64,000 nt of DNA. It comes from Clostridiales bacterium 1_7_47FAA. GTDB taxonomy: Bacteria; Bacillota; Clostridia; Lachnospirales; Lachnospiraceae. Positions within the stretch are counted from its first letter, which is position 1; each line of letters opens with the position of its first letter. Location: positions 1 to 64,000 of the forward strand of contig DS990260.1 in NCBI GenBank assembly GCA_000155435.1, read 5' to 3'. The position numbers and the translations under genes are program-made. The notes beneath the pieces are model-generated. The model searched no databases. It saw only the letters and a list, made by a program, of their open reading frames with translations, and was not told the DNA's origin. Shown here in pieces: positions 51,621-62,560 of the stretch.

Positions 51621-52298
51621 TTATCCAATTAGCCTTAACAGTTGTTCTTCATCCGCCTTCGGGAGCAGGTTCCTTAAATAACGCAAAATTCGTTCTTTGG
51701 ATTCCTCTGGTGAACGGGAGTATGCCGATTGGACCACCTCCGTTCCCAGCAGATATTCCGGTGTCGCATAGCGGGCAACACCCCAGCCGTACTGCTGGCC
51801 ATTTTTATCTATTCTGTATTCAAAATCGGCAATCGTGATATAGGTCTGCATTTGCAGCCGGGTAATAATGGTTTCAAATCCTTTATTACCGCCTTTTCGA
51901 TAATTGCAGGAACTTTTTAGCTCAGGCGTTAGGATAGAGCCGCTTTTTTCAACTGTGTCGTACAAACTTTTATCTTTGTAAAAAACAAGGCCATCATCGC
52001 AGCGGGCATCAAAATCATAGCCGTCACGCCGGTAATTAGCAAAATCGGGCAGCCATTCAATGCTGACAAAACCTGCCCGCTTTTCAAAAAACTTGCCATA
52101 GACGCATCTGCCTCCACGCACCACCGGACCTTTCCATTCCCATGGCCCCTCTTTGCCCTCATCATCGGGAAACCATAATTCCGGCGGTGTGCGTTCTTCC
52201 ACAGAAAATCCGGGAATGTCATTTTTAAAAAAAGGGAGAAAGCCGCTTTCCACCACAGCTTGTTCCATTTTTTGATAGGTAGTGATCCTGCCTCTCAT
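51621..52298 (-). CDS. AlkZ-related protein
   Basis: The 225-residue protein is recognised as the AlkZ-related family seen in Firmicutes by LPFFKNDIPGFSVEE, WFPDDEGKEGPWEWKGP, NYRRDGYDFDA and ITRLQMQTYI. The wider AlkZ/YcaQ family are DNA glycosylases that remove bulky and crosslinked bases, but this short branch is not biochemically defined and catalytic motifs of AlkZ are not evident to me. Next to MATE and UvrA2-like genes, a DNA-protection role is a reasonable guess. Confidence 0.7.
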   Translation of the reverse strand: MRGRITTYQKMEQAVVESGFLPFFKNDIPGFSVEERTPPELWFPDDEGKEGPWEWKGPVVRGGRCVYGKFFEKRAGFVSIEWLPDFANYRRDGYDFDARCDDGLVFYKDKSLYDTVEKSGSILTPELKSSCNYRKGGNKGFETIITRLQMQTYITIADFEYRIDKNGQQYGWGVARYATPEYLLGTEVVQSAYSRSPEESKERILRYLRNLLPKADEEQLLRLIG

Positions 52299-52349
52299 TT
52301 ATCACACCGCCTTTCTTCATAATTTCCACTCGCATTGATAAATTACGGA

Positions 52350-53063
52350 TTATACCGTATAAGCTGCGGTTACATTTGTCAGCATATCCCTGTTTTCTGT
52401 GGTATTTTCTTCTGTGTAAGTAGCTGTCAGAGTAATACTCTGCGGCGAGCCACCCCACTCAATGTCACCGGAAAACAGCACAGTACTTGACCAATACAGG
52501 GTTCCTTCCACATAGATATGATAGGTTCCATCTGTAACGGCCGCCCCTGTTTCGTCCGTTCCATCCCAGGTATAGCGTTGAATCCCGCTCTGGGGAGTAG
52601 CGCCTGAGATTGCGTCAATCTCCGCATCCGCCATTTCATCCGGTTTTGCTTTGGTCACCCATGTCGGTACAGCGTCCTCCCGAAAAGCATAGCCGCCGCC
52701 TGCCGTGAAGCCGGACACATAGAGTGTCTTTACCAATTCTCCTGCATCGTTCTCAATCCAGACCGCATATTGGCTGGAAGCGATTGTTGCACCCCGTGTG
52801 AAGTTCAGTTCCACGGTAAGCTGGCCTCTGGAGGTTGCTGCCCCATCTTTTTCTGCCTGCTTTGAACTTGTTGTATTATCCTGCGTTTTAGATAATGATA
52901 CATCACTGCCAAATGACGCTTCCGCCGATTCTTCCTGTTCCGGAAGCTGCGATTCAGAGGAAGATGGACCGCTATCCTGCTCCTGTAAAACAGATCCTGC
53001 ACAACCGGATAGTATGCAGGATGTTATAAGAACCGCAGCAATTAAAGAAGTTATTATTTTCAT
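52350..53063 (-). CDS. Lipoprotein with DUF2271/FlgD-like fold
   Basis: The 237-residue protein has lipobox L-S-G-C (Cys 21) and a Ser/Glu/Gln linker to about residue 80. A beta-rich domain follows with YAVWIENDAGELVKTLYVS and YTWDGTDETGAAVTDGTYHI, the latter like the FlgD-type or DUF2271 strand-turn pattern. An ISGATPQSG stretch lies between. DUF2271 proteins often occur with flavin-transfer or periplasmic redox genes, which fits the flavodoxin and rhodanese genes upstream. Start after GGAGTAAAG. Confidence 0.75.
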   Translation of the reverse strand: MKIITSLIAAVLITSCILSGCAGSVLQEQDSGPSSSESQLPEQEESAEASFGSDVSLSKTQDNTTSSKQAEKDGAATSRGQLTVELNFTRGATIASSQYAVWIENDAGELVKTLYVSGFTAGGGYAFREDAVPTWVTKAKPDEMADAEIDAISGATPQSGIQRYTWDGTDETGAAVTDGTYHIYVEGTLYWSSTVLFSGDIEWGGSPQSITLTATYTEENTTENRDMLTNVTAAYTV

Positions 53064-53077
53064 CTTTACTCCATCTG

Positions 53078-53692
53078 TCATTGAATAAAATGCGTAGGCA
53101 GCCACGGCTCAATTTCCGGCAATGGCTGTGCACCATCTGCAATGCTTTTCAGCATCCATGCCATGTTATAACCAAGGGTACGCATTGTCTGTAATCCCTC
53201 TTTATCCTGTCTGACGTCCTCCGGTGTAAATCCATGAACAGAATTCCAATACTGCGAAGAAACAACCGGCATCCGATTCATTGTAAAATACTTATTGAGC
53301 CGGTCAAAAGCAGCCGTTGTGCCTCCCCGTCTGGCACTTACAACTGCCGCTGCAGGTTTAAATGCCAAGGAACCATTGTCTGCATAAAACACCCTGTCCA
53401 AAAGTGCACACAATGCGCCATTAGGACCTGCATAATATACAGGAGACCCGATAACAATTCCATCCGCACTCTGCATCAGTGCAAGCATTTCATTGGCAGG
53501 ATCGTCATCAAAAGCACACATTCCCTTTGTCTGGCATCTCCCACAGGCAATACAGCCATGCACGGCCTTTTTTCCAATGTGGTAAATCTGCGTATGGACG
53601 CCATTTTTCTCTAGAGCGCCTGCCACCTCGGCAAGTGCGGTATAGGTACACCCGTTTTCATGGGGGCTGCCATTGATTAAAATCACCTTCAT
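53078..53692 (-). CDS. Flavodoxin-family NAD(P)H/FMN reductase
   Basis: The 204-residue protein binds FMN through the N-terminal loop INGSPHENGCTYTAL. The CIACGRCQTKGMCAF cysteine cluster at about residues 47-61 marks the iron-sulfur-flavoprotein-like subgroup of multimeric flavodoxins. GSPVYYAGPNGALCALLDR is the second flavin site. Probably transfers electrons from NAD(P)H or ferredoxin. Start after AGGAGG; 14 bases after the rhodanese gene. Confidence 0.92.
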   Translation of the reverse strand: MKVILINGSPHENGCTYTALAEVAGALEKNGVHTQIYHIGKKAVHGCIACGRCQTKGMCAFDDDPANEMLALMQSADGIVIGSPVYYAGPNGALCALLDRVFYADNGSLAFKPAAAVVSARRGGTTAAFDRLNKYFTMNRMPVVSSQYWNSVHGFTPEDVRQDKEGLQTMRTLGYNMAWMLKSIADGAQPLPEIEPWLPTHFIQ

Positions 53693-53706
53693 GCTCTGTG
53701 TCCTCC

Positions 53707-54234
53707 TTATTGCTGGCTTTCCATCCATTGGTTATATTCATCAAACTGCGGCGTACCATCAATATACGATATTTCCGGTATGTCCGGGCGCAGCTCTAAT
53801 ACCCGGTCATAGGCACCCGGCACAATCATTCCACGACGGCAGTGCATCATAACCGGCCTGCCAGCCGGAATCTCCCTATATAACGCGTCCTCTGCTTCGC
53901 TGTCCAATTCTTCGATTGGGATATTGATTGCACCTTCAAAATGGTTATCATCGTACCATCTTGTGGCCGCCACATCAACAATTACCAGATCTTTTGTTTC
54001 TTTCATATATTCTAATGCTGCTTCCGGTGACATAGCCCCCATTGCATTTTGGGTTTCCGGACTCATGGCTGGCTCCTCCTGTGACGCCTGGCCTTCAGCG
54101 GACAGAGCACTGTTTTCAGAAATGGTTTCCTGTGAGGTGCTTTGCTGGGAGTTGATGGGCGTTACTTCACTGCAGGCTGTTACTGCCGTCACCAAAATAA
54201 TCAATAATAATGCGGATACCATTTTTCTTACCAT
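53707..54234 (-). CDS. Rhodanese-domain lipoprotein
   Basis: The 175-residue protein has lipobox V-T-A-C (Cys 21), a Ser/Gln/Glu linker, then a rhodanese domain (LVIVDVAATRWYDDNHFEGA, active-site loop MHCRRGMIVPGA). The Cys is present, so sulfur transfer at the outer face of the membrane is possible. Start overlaps the preceding gene by seven bases. Confidence 0.9.
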   Translation of the reverse strand: MVRKMVSALLLIILVTAVTACSEVTPINSQQSTSQETISENSALSAEGQASQEEPAMSPETQNAMGAMSPEAALEYMKETKDLVIVDVAATRWYDDNHFEGAINIPIEELDSEAEDALYREIPAGRPVMMHCRRGMIVPGAYDRVLELRPDIPEISYIDGTPQFDEYNQWMESQQ

Positions 54235-54674
54235 GCTTCCATCTCCTGTTCTGTTCGTTTTTCTTTCGGGCATTCCGCAAGAATCTGGTTAATAATCAGC
54301 ACGGTATCTTTCACCTTCATCCCACACTGAAATGCTTTTGGGGATTCCCCATGTAAAACTTCCCAGCAGGTGATGCCGCCATATTCCTTTTGAAAAATTT
54401 CTGCTGCCCGGCATACTTTTTCATAGACCTTTTTTCGCTTTTCACCATTCCCTGGCGTTCCTTCGCTGGAATAAAAGCTGATGATGGCAGTGGCCGCGGC
54501 GAGAGCGCCGCAGACCTCCTGCATCCCGCCAAAGCCGCCGCCAAAACCTTCCATGATCCGGCACGCCGTTGTTTCGTCTATTCCCATATCACTGGCGTAA
54601 GCACAGAACACCGCCTGGGAACAGGTAAAGCCTTTTCCGTATGCCTGTCCTGCCAGTTTTAATTTATCGTCCAA
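54228..54674 (-). CDS. C_GCAxxG_C_C family redox protein
   Basis: This 148-residue four-helix protein has the conserved cysteines: TCSQAVF (near residue 18), EVCGALAAAT (G-x-CGAxxA core near 54-62), then ITCWEV and FQCGMKV. The family is named for this pattern and is assumed to bind a metal or act in thiol chemistry; no function is proven. Start is TTG, placed by AAGGAGGG. It lies 12 bases after the alcohol dehydrogenase gene. Confidence 0.9.
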   Translation of the reverse strand: MDDKLKLAGQAYGKGFTCSQAVFCAYASDMGIDETTACRIMEGFGGGFGGMQEVCGALAAATAIISFYSSEGTPGNGEKRKKVYEKVCRAAEIFQKEYGGITCWEVLHGESPKAFQCGMKVKDTVLIINQILAECPKEKRTEQEMEAW

Positions 54675-54686
54675 GTGAATCCCTCC

Positions 54687-55850
54687 TTACCGGTAGGATT
54701 TTTCGTAGATTTCCAGATAATCATTGTCTGACAGAGGCAGCGGGTCCGCGGTAATGTCGCCGCCAAGCACCTCGTGAATCTTCTGCGGATACAGTTCTAA
54801 TTCCTCTCTTGTGATTCCGGCGTCGCTCATTTTCAGATCGGCGCATCCAACAGCGGCAATCAGTTCATCCAATGCTTGAATAAAGTCTTTTCCGGAAGCA
54901 GGGTTCTCTACTCCCATTGCCTTTGCCATCTTTATCATTGGTTCTTCAGCGGCCTTTTTTTCGGCAAAAAAGTCATAGTAGGCATGAGCTGTCATAATAA
55001 GGCCGGCGCCATGTACCAGATTTTCATGGAAACTTCCCATGACATGCTCAATGGTGTGGGCAGAAGTACAAAGCATATAGTAAGCGGCCAGGGAATTCGC
55101 CAGCGCCATATTCTCACGTGCTTCCTTGTTGCTTCCGTCCTTATATGCAACAGGCAGATATTTTGCCACCAGTTCAATCGCCTTGAGTGCAAACATCTCC
55201 CCCATGGGATGCTCGTTTTTATTGATGACGCTTTCAGAAGCATGGAAGAACGTATCCATCCCCTGATAAGCAGTAAGTGCCGGTGGTACGCTCATCATCA
55301 GGTCGGCATCCACCACAGAGATCGTGGGGAACATGGAAGGGAAGAAAATTCCGGTTTTCTCCTTCAGTTCGTCATCCGAGATAACAGCCGCGATATCTAC
55401 CTCGCTGCCGGTACCGGCGGAGGTGGTGATGCATACGATTGGCAGGGCGTCAAATTCCGCATTCTTTTTTCCGCCTGCTTTACTCAGGCTATAATCCCAG
55501 ATATCGCCAGGATTTGCTGCCATCAGCGCAATACACTTGCTGCAGTCCATGACAGAGCCGCCGCCCAAGGCCACGACGAAATCACAACCATTGTCCCGGA
55601 CCGCCTTTGCGCCGTCCATGACATTCTTCCGGGTGGGATTCGGACGGATTTCATCAAACAGGGCGTGTTCCACTCCAGCCAGCTCCAGCTCTTTTTGCAC
55701 ACGGGACAGATAACCATATTTCTTCGTGGACTGACCATTGGAGGTGACAATCAGGGTTTTTTTACCCGGAAGGCTTTCCTCATGCAGATGGTTCAGCTGT
55801 CCTGCCCCAAAGAGTACGCGTGTCGGCATGTTAAAGATAAAATTGTTCAT
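54687..55850 (-). CDS. Iron-containing alcohol dehydrogenase
   Basis: The 387-residue type III ADH has VALGGGSVMDCSK for cofactor binding and metal ligands in QGMDTFFHASE and the helix with HTIEHVMGSFHENLVHG. It oxidises alcohols or, more often in the gut, reduces aldehydes with NAD(P)H. First gene of an eight-gene minus-strand run. The promoter (TATAAT, rc of 55902-55907) is overlapped by two copies of a 13-bp motif shared with the AraC-gene region, which recalls YqhC control of YqhD. Confidence 0.95.
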   Translation of the reverse strand: MNNFIFNMPTRVLFGAGQLNHLHEESLPGKKTLIVTSNGQSTKKYGYLSRVQKELELAGVEHALFDEIRPNPTRKNVMDGAKAVRDNGCDFVVALGGGSVMDCSKCIALMAANPGDIWDYSLSKAGGKKNAEFDALPIVCITTSAGTGSEVDIAAVISDDELKEKTGIFFPSMFPTISVVDADLMMSVPPALTAYQGMDTFFHASESVINKNEHPMGEMFALKAIELVAKYLPVAYKDGSNKEARENMALANSLAAYYMLCTSAHTIEHVMGSFHENLVHGAGLIMTAHAYYDFFAEKKAAEEPMIKMAKAMGVENPASGKDFIQALDELIAAVGCADLKMSDAGITREELELYPQKIHEVLGGDITADPLPLSDNDYLEIYEKSYR

Positions 55851-55901
55851 AAGTGATTCCTCCTCATATTTAATTCTCTATTTATTTTGTTTCTGAACAT
55901 T

Positions 55902-55942
55902 ATTATATTGCGCCAGATTTTAGAATACAGCGCCAAATCTTA
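55902..55942 (-). promoter_or_regulatory. ADH operon promoter with two AraC-type direct repeats
   Basis: On the plus strand GCGCCAGATTTTA (55910-55922) and GCGCCAAATCTTA (55930-55942) are 20 bases apart; TATAAT for the ADH operon lies at 55902-55907 (minus strand). A third related copy, GCGCTAAAACTTA, lies at 58060-58072 beside the AraC gene. Consensus GCGCYARAWYTTA. Confidence 0.65.
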
Positions 55943-55986
55943 TGTTTATATGTGGTAAATGATAATATTATTCTGCAGCCTTTTCC

Positions 55987-56589
55987 TTAGTCAAAGAGTC
56001 TCACTATGGCCGCAGTCACGCTTTTGATATCCAGGGAAGTGGTGTTAATACATAAATCATAATTAGACGTATCTCCCCATGTCCGCCCTGTATGAAATTG
56101 ATAGTACCGCGCGCGCTGTCTGTCAATCACATTAATCTTCCTTCTCATCTCTGCATCCGTCTCTCCTTCCATGGACTGCTCTTTTTCCCTGCAGCGGGCC
56201 AGCTTAAAATCTGTATCTGCGTATACAAACAGACGAAGGGGACTCCTCTCCTGCAGAATATAATCCGCACAGCGCCCTACAATCACACAGTCTGTTTTAT
56301 CCGCCATCTCCCTTATCATTTTGCTCTGTTCCAGAAATGCTGTCTGATCCGGCTCCATTGCCTGATAAAACTGGGATGAAAAGGTTATGCCCGTTGTAAT
56401 TGGCAGTAATGGGATGAATTTATTTTCTTCAACCTGGCGGATATAGTTTTCTGTCAGATTTGTCCTTTTGGAAAGTTCACTGATAATTTCCTGATCATAA
56501 TAGGCAATCTTTAATGTATCCGCAATATATCTGCCCAGTTCCCGGCCTCCGCTGCCAAATTCCCGGCTTATGGTAATAATTTTATTCAT
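55987..56589 (-). CDS. Cytidylate-kinase-like family protein
   Basis: The 200-residue P-loop kinase-like protein begins MNKIITISREFGSGGRELG, with the glycine-rich loop of the cytidylate_kin2 family, and carries an Arg-rich lid region (RRKINVIDRQRARYYQF). It is distinct from housekeeping Cmk; the true phosphoacceptor is unknown. Start at the ATG after AGGAGGGAACAG, which is 47 bases from the MATE (B) stop; probably co-transcribed with it. Confidence 0.9.
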   Translation of the reverse strand: MNKIITISREFGSGGRELGRYIADTLKIAYYDQEIISELSKRTNLTENYIRQVEENKFIPLLPITTGITFSSQFYQAMEPDQTAFLEQSKMIREMADKTDCVIVGRCADYILQERSPLRLFVYADTDFKLARCREKEQSMEGETDAEMRRKINVIDRQRARYYQFHTGRTWGDTSNYDLCINTTSLDIKSVTAAIVRLFD

Positions 56590-56636
56590 CTGTTCCCTCC
56601 TGTAGATTGATTGAAAATAGTAACGATTCAGAGTGT

Positions 56637-57995
56637 CTATCTTGTAAGATTTTTCAGCCACCCATATTTCCGGTAATGGAGGATGGCCGCCGGCAGCTTC
56701 ACAATCTCATCCAGGTTGATGATCAGGAATACAATGACTACCGGAAGGTTCCAGACAAAGGCCGCTAAGAAACCGGCCGGAACTGCAAAGGCCCACATGG
56801 TAACCGCATCACAGATCAGGCCAAACTTAGAGTCCCCGCCCGCGGGAAATATCCCGGCTATGGTGGTCATGTTAATGGACTTTCCGACCATATAGCAGGC
56901 GCACAGAATCAGCATCCATTTAAGATATCCTGTCGCCTGCGGACTTAATGTGGTGACCTTTACGATGACGGGGGTAAGCGCTACCAAAAACACGCCGGAC
57001 AAAACGCCGCTTATAACAGCGAGCCTGCAGAGACGGCCTCCGTATTCTTTTGCCTGCTTTAAATTTCCCATGCCTAACTCGTTACCCACAATAATACCGC
57101 CGCCGTTTCCAAGCCCGGTACAAAAACTTACAATCAGATTTTTGACAATGTTGGCAATGGAGTTGGCTGCCACGGCATCGCTGCCTAAGTGGCCCATGAT
57201 TACGGAATATGTAGTAAAGCCGCAGCCCCATACCAGATAGTCGCCAAGCATTGGCATTGTATATTTCCAATAATCCCGTGCCAGATTTTTTTCTGTTGTA
57301 AAGCAATATTTTATGCGCAGTCTGGCTCTTTTTTCCCGCAGGGACTCAAGATAGGCCCATCCCATCTCTATCAGTTTTGAAATGGACGTTGCCAGGGCCG
57401 CACCCGCAATCCCCATTTCAGGAAAAAACAGCAGCCCGTAAATCAACGCAGCATTTAAGAAAATATTAATCACCACAGCAGTGGAGCCAATTACCATACT
57501 TTTAACGGCACAGCCTGTGTTTTTCAAAATGCACAGATAAATCTGGGAAATGCCAGTAAACAGATAAGATGCTGCAACAACACGAAGATACACAATTCCA
57601 CTAGATATCAACTGCGGCTCGTTTGTGAATATCCGCATCAGGGTTTCCGGGATAAAAAGAGTCGCCAGAAAGAAAACTGCGGATATCAGAAAAGATACTT
57701 TTATAACATAGGCAAAGATTCTTTCAATGGATATCATATCCCCTTTCCCGTAATACTGCGCTGCCAGAATACTTGTTCCCATTGTCAGGCCACCCATAAA
57801 AAGATTGAATACAAAGGTAATCTGTCCAGCCAGAGAAACGGCGGAAAGGGAGTCCTGATTCACAAATCCGAGCATCAAGGCATCCGAAGCACTGACTGCC
57901 GCCAGCATAAATTGCTGAAAGGCAATCGGCAGCACAAGTGAAAACAGTTTTTTGTAAAAGATGGCGTTTTTATCACTCCATGATTTGGTTTTCAT
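56637..57995 (-). CDS. MATE-family exporter (B)
   Basis: The 452-residue protein has twelve spans (LFSLVLPIAFQQFMLAAVSA, SLAGQITFVFNLFMGGLTMG, GNELGMGNLKQAKEYGGRL). It belongs to a different MATE branch from the exporter at 50176-51600. Divergent from the AraC regulator at 58139. One motif copy and a 17-bp dyad lie in the shared intergenic region. Confidence 0.94.
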   Translation of the reverse strand: MKTKSWSDKNAIFYKKLFSLVLPIAFQQFMLAAVSASDALMLGFVNQDSLSAVSLAGQITFVFNLFMGGLTMGTSILAAQYYGKGDMISIERIFAYVIKVSFLISAVFFLATLFIPETLMRIFTNEPQLISSGIVYLRVVAASYLFTGISQIYLCILKNTGCAVKSMVIGSTAVVINIFLNAALIYGLLFFPEMGIAGAALATSISKLIEMGWAYLESLREKRARLRIKYCFTTEKNLARDYWKYTMPMLGDYLVWGCGFTTYSVIMGHLGSDAVAANSIANIVKNLIVSFCTGLGNGGGIIVGNELGMGNLKQAKEYGGRLCRLAVISGVLSGVFLVALTPVIVKVTTLSPQATGYLKWMLILCACYMVGKSINMTTIAGIFPAGGDSKFGLICDAVTMWAFAVPAGFLAAFVWNLPVVIVFLIINLDEIVKLPAAILHYRKYGWLKNLTR

Positions 57996-58025
57996 TTCAT
58001 AACCTCCTGGTTTTATAATTGCATG

Positions 58026-58096
58026 CCAACTAGTATAGTTGGAATCTGCTGAAAAATCAGCGCTAAAACTTAATAAAAGCAGTGGTAATTTATAAT
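58026..58096. promoter_or_regulatory. Divergent control region of MATE (B) and AraC genes
   Basis: Contains the dyad CCAACTA-GTA-TAGTTGG (58026-58042, holding TATACT on the minus strand as a possible MATE -10), the third GCGCTAAAACTTA motif (58060-58072), and TATAAT (58091-58096) as the probable -10 of the AraC gene. Confidence 0.6.
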
Positions 58097-58138
58097 ATTC
58101 TATGGTAGCATAGAGCTAATATGAAAGGAGGCTATTGC

Positions 58139-59083
58139 TTGGAAAAAACCATACTGTCATTGTCAATCGAAGCCCTGCAGGAGCAGTTCGACAGTCTTGA
58201 CTGGACCTATCATGACTTTCCTGTCGGAAGCCAAAATGAAAAAATGTACTGCTGGCCAGGTCCGGAACAGGAAAATATTCTAATCTGCGTCCATAAAAGC
58301 AGCGGGGTACAGGAATTATTTCACCGCCATGATTTCTTTTACTTTAATTACACCTATAAGGGAGAATATGATTCCCTCAGCTACAAATACGATCATCAGA
58401 TTACAATACGGGAAAGGGAATTGTATGCAGGCCAGCCGTTTGCCGGACACGCCCTGTGTGTGCATGATAATCAGGAAACCATCATCATTGGTGTGTTATT
58501 CCGGCGAGAGACCTTTTTCCGCTCCTTCCTGCCCCTGTTGTCCGCTAATTCCGGGCTGTTCCATTTTTTCCTCGATCCTTCCACAAATTGCTTTTCTGAA
58601 GAATACCTTCATTTCAAAATCGAGGATGACTGCAACATCCGCACACTGCTGGAAATGATGGTGATTGAGTATGCCCATAAAGGCGAAGATACACAGGACA
58701 TATTAAAGCCCCTGGCACTGGCGTTCCTGATGCAGGTGGCCCGCCAGTATACCTTTGCAAACCAAAGGCCCCCTGCAGACCGCCTGTCAGACCGGATTGT
58801 CCAATACATAAGTGAACATTCCGACAAGGTGACATTAAAGGATATCGCGGCACGGTTTTCCTACCATCCCAACTACATATCCACCCTTCTGCACCGGGAA
58901 TTAGGGAAATCGTTCTCTGAAATCCTGCTTTCTCAGCGAATGGAGCGTGCCGTAATTCTTTTGAAAGGCACGGATCTTACAATCAATGAGATTGCTTTGA
59001 TGCTGGGGTACAGCAACAGCAGTAATTTTTACAAGGCGTTTCGGGAGTATTATGGTGTTTCTCCGCGGGAATATATCCATTAA
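58139..59083 (+). CDS. AraC-family transcriptional regulator
   Basis: The 314-residue protein has an N-terminal cupin-like sensing part (HRHDFFYFNYTYKGEY near residues 61-76) and a C-terminal AraC double helix-turn-helix (LKDIAARFSYHPNYISTLLH; INEIALMLGYSNSSNFYKAF). Start is TTG, eight bases after AAAGGAGG; an ATG six codons earlier lies upstream of that site. Likely activator of the divergent MATE unit and of the alcohol dehydrogenase operon. Confidence 0.92.
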   Translation: MEKTILSLSIEALQEQFDSLDWTYHDFPVGSQNEKMYCWPGPEQENILICVHKSSGVQELFHRHDFFYFNYTYKGEYDSLSYKYDHQITIRERELYAGQPFAGHALCVHDNQETIIIGVLFRRETFFRSFLPLLSANSGLFHFFLDPSTNCFSEEYLHFKIEDDCNIRTLLEMMVIEYAHKGEDTQDILKPLALAFLMQVARQYTFANQRPPADRLSDRIVQYISEHSDKVTLKDIAARFSYHPNYISTLLHRELGKSFSEILLSQRMERAVILLKGTDLTINEIALMLGYSNSSNFYKAFREYYGVSPREYIH

Positions 59084-59106
59084 TCATCTGTGGCTGTTCC
59101 ACTTTT

Positions 59107-59673
59107 TTACTCCACATCATTTACGATTTCCCTAATCACCTTTGCAGGTACGCCGCCCACCGCACAATTATCCGGCACATCCTTTGTCACCACTGCACCT
59201 GCGGCAACGACTACGTTATTGCCGATTTTCACCCCGGGAAGGATTGTCACATTGCCGCCAATCCATACATCGTTTCCAATGGTGACCGGTTTTGCAATCC
59301 CCAGATGTTTTCGCCGTCCCATGGGATTCAACGGGTGATTGACCGTCGTAATCAGAGTATTGGGACCAATCATGACGTAATCTCCGATATGAACCGGAGC
59401 GATGTCCAGAATAGTAACATTATAATTGGCAAGAAAATTTTTACCCACATGAATATTGGTCCCACTGTCACAATTAAACACAGGAAGCACGGTGGCATTC
59501 TCCCCCGCTGCCCCAAACAGCCTTCGGATGGTCCGGAATCGTTCTTCCGTATTCTGCATCGGGATTGCATTCAGCTTCTGACACCATTCCAGTGCGTGAA
59601 GCTTCCGCCCGTCAACCTCTTCATCCCAAAAGTCATACTCTAAACCTGCATCCAACTTTTCCGCTTCTGTCAT
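59107..59673 (-). CDS. Sugar O-acetyltransferase, maltose acetyltransferase type
   Basis: The 188-residue protein has an N-terminal Mac domain (residues 1-55), then a left-handed beta-helix of hexapeptide repeats (HIGDYVMIGPNTLI, IGNDVWIGGNVTILPGVKIG) with catalytic His in VNHPLNP. Transfers acetyl from acetyl-CoA to a sugar hydroxyl. Start at the internal ATG after AAAGGAATCGGAA. It follows the 6-phospho-beta-glucosidase gene by 32 bases and is probably in one unit with it. Confidence 0.92.
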   Translation of the reverse strand: MTEAEKLDAGLEYDFWDEEVDGRKLHALEWCQKLNAIPMQNTEERFRTIRRLFGAAGENATVLPVFNCDSGTNIHVGKNFLANYNVTILDIAPVHIGDYVMIGPNTLITTVNHPLNPMGRRKHLGIAKPVTIGNDVWIGGNVTILPGVKIGNNVVVAAGAVVTKDVPDNCAVGGVPAKVIREIVNDVE

Positions 59674-59705
59674 ATCTTCCGATTCCTTTCTTTTTCTGAA
59701 TGATT

Positions 59706-61629
<1,924 letters not shown>

Positions 61630-61816
61630 GATTTTAAGCGGTACAATTCTATAAATCAGACTCCGTTGTTTGTCACCTGCCTTTCATTCTCTTAGCTTCT
61701 TGAAATATTTATATCATTCTGTCTCTCAAATAAATATCATATAATTACTATTTATTATATATTCTTATTGTCAATTTCCACCCCTTGTGATACAGTAAAT
61801 AAAGGAGGCATCGCCT

Positions 61817-62560
61817 ATGAAGTCGATTGAAAAAGCGCTTTCTGATATCCGTTTTAAGCAAAAAGAAGAACAAATCCATCACCACACCTATGATGAGGAA
61901 CTGTTGCAGTACGAATATATGAAAAACGGCAATTTGGAACAGGCCATCCCATTGAGCATTAAATTATTCCGAGGTAATCTTACTGGTCATCTTTCCGACA
62001 ACCGGCTCTCTCATTACCGCTACCTTTTTGTAGCTTCTACGACCCTTTCCTGCCGTTTCTGCCTGGAGGGCGGCATGCTGGCAGAAGATGCGTACAACAT
62101 CAGCGACCTCTACATTCAGCTCATGGACAAATGCACTACTGTGGATGAGATTTTCCGTCTTCACACAGAGATGTTCACGGAATATACAAAACGTATGGCC
62201 GAACTAAAAAAAGAACAGATTTACTCGAAACCTGTTCTTCGGTGTATTGATTATATCCATCATCATTTACATGAAAACATTACCCTGAATTCCACGGCGG
62301 ATTATGTAAATCTCTCGCCGTCCTATCTCTCCGCCATTTTTAAAAAAGAGATGAATACCACTCTTTCCGAATATGTGCGCAAATGCCGTATTGAAACAGC
62401 GCAAAATTTGTTAAAATATTCAGAATACACCTGTGTTGAAATTGCCAACTACCTCGCGTTCTCCTCACACAGCCATTTTAATACTTTATTCAAAAAATAT
62501 ACCGGATATACTCCAAAAGAATATCGTTTAAAGTATTTTCGACATAACTGGGCAGAATGA
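61817..62560 (+). CDS. AraC-family transcriptional regulator (YesN-like)
   Basis: The 247-residue protein has an N-terminal helical part without a clear cupin (residues 1-140) and a C-terminal double helix-turn-helix (LNSTADYVNLSPSYLSAIFK; CVEIANYLAFSSHSHFNTLF). It ends in a basic tail. Start after AAAGGAGG. Divergent from the truncated SDR and glucosidase genes, which it may once have controlled. Confidence 0.9.
   Translation: MKSIEKALSDIRFKQKEEQIHHHTYDEELLQYEYMKNGNLEQAIPLSIKLFRGNLTGHLSDNRLSHYRYLFVASTTLSCRFCLEGGMLAEDAYNISDLYIQLMDKCTTVDEIFRLHTEMFTEYTKRMAELKKEQIYSKPVLRCIDYIHHHLHENITLNSTADYVNLSPSYLSAIFKKEMNTTLSEYVRKCRIETAQNLLKYSEYTCVEIANYLAFSSHSHFNTLFKKYTGYTPKEYRLKYFRHNWAE

Noticed and set aside
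54876-55856. Plus-strand frame of 326 codons
   Set aside because: Antisense to the alcohol dehydrogenase, which has all family motifs; no ribosome binding site.
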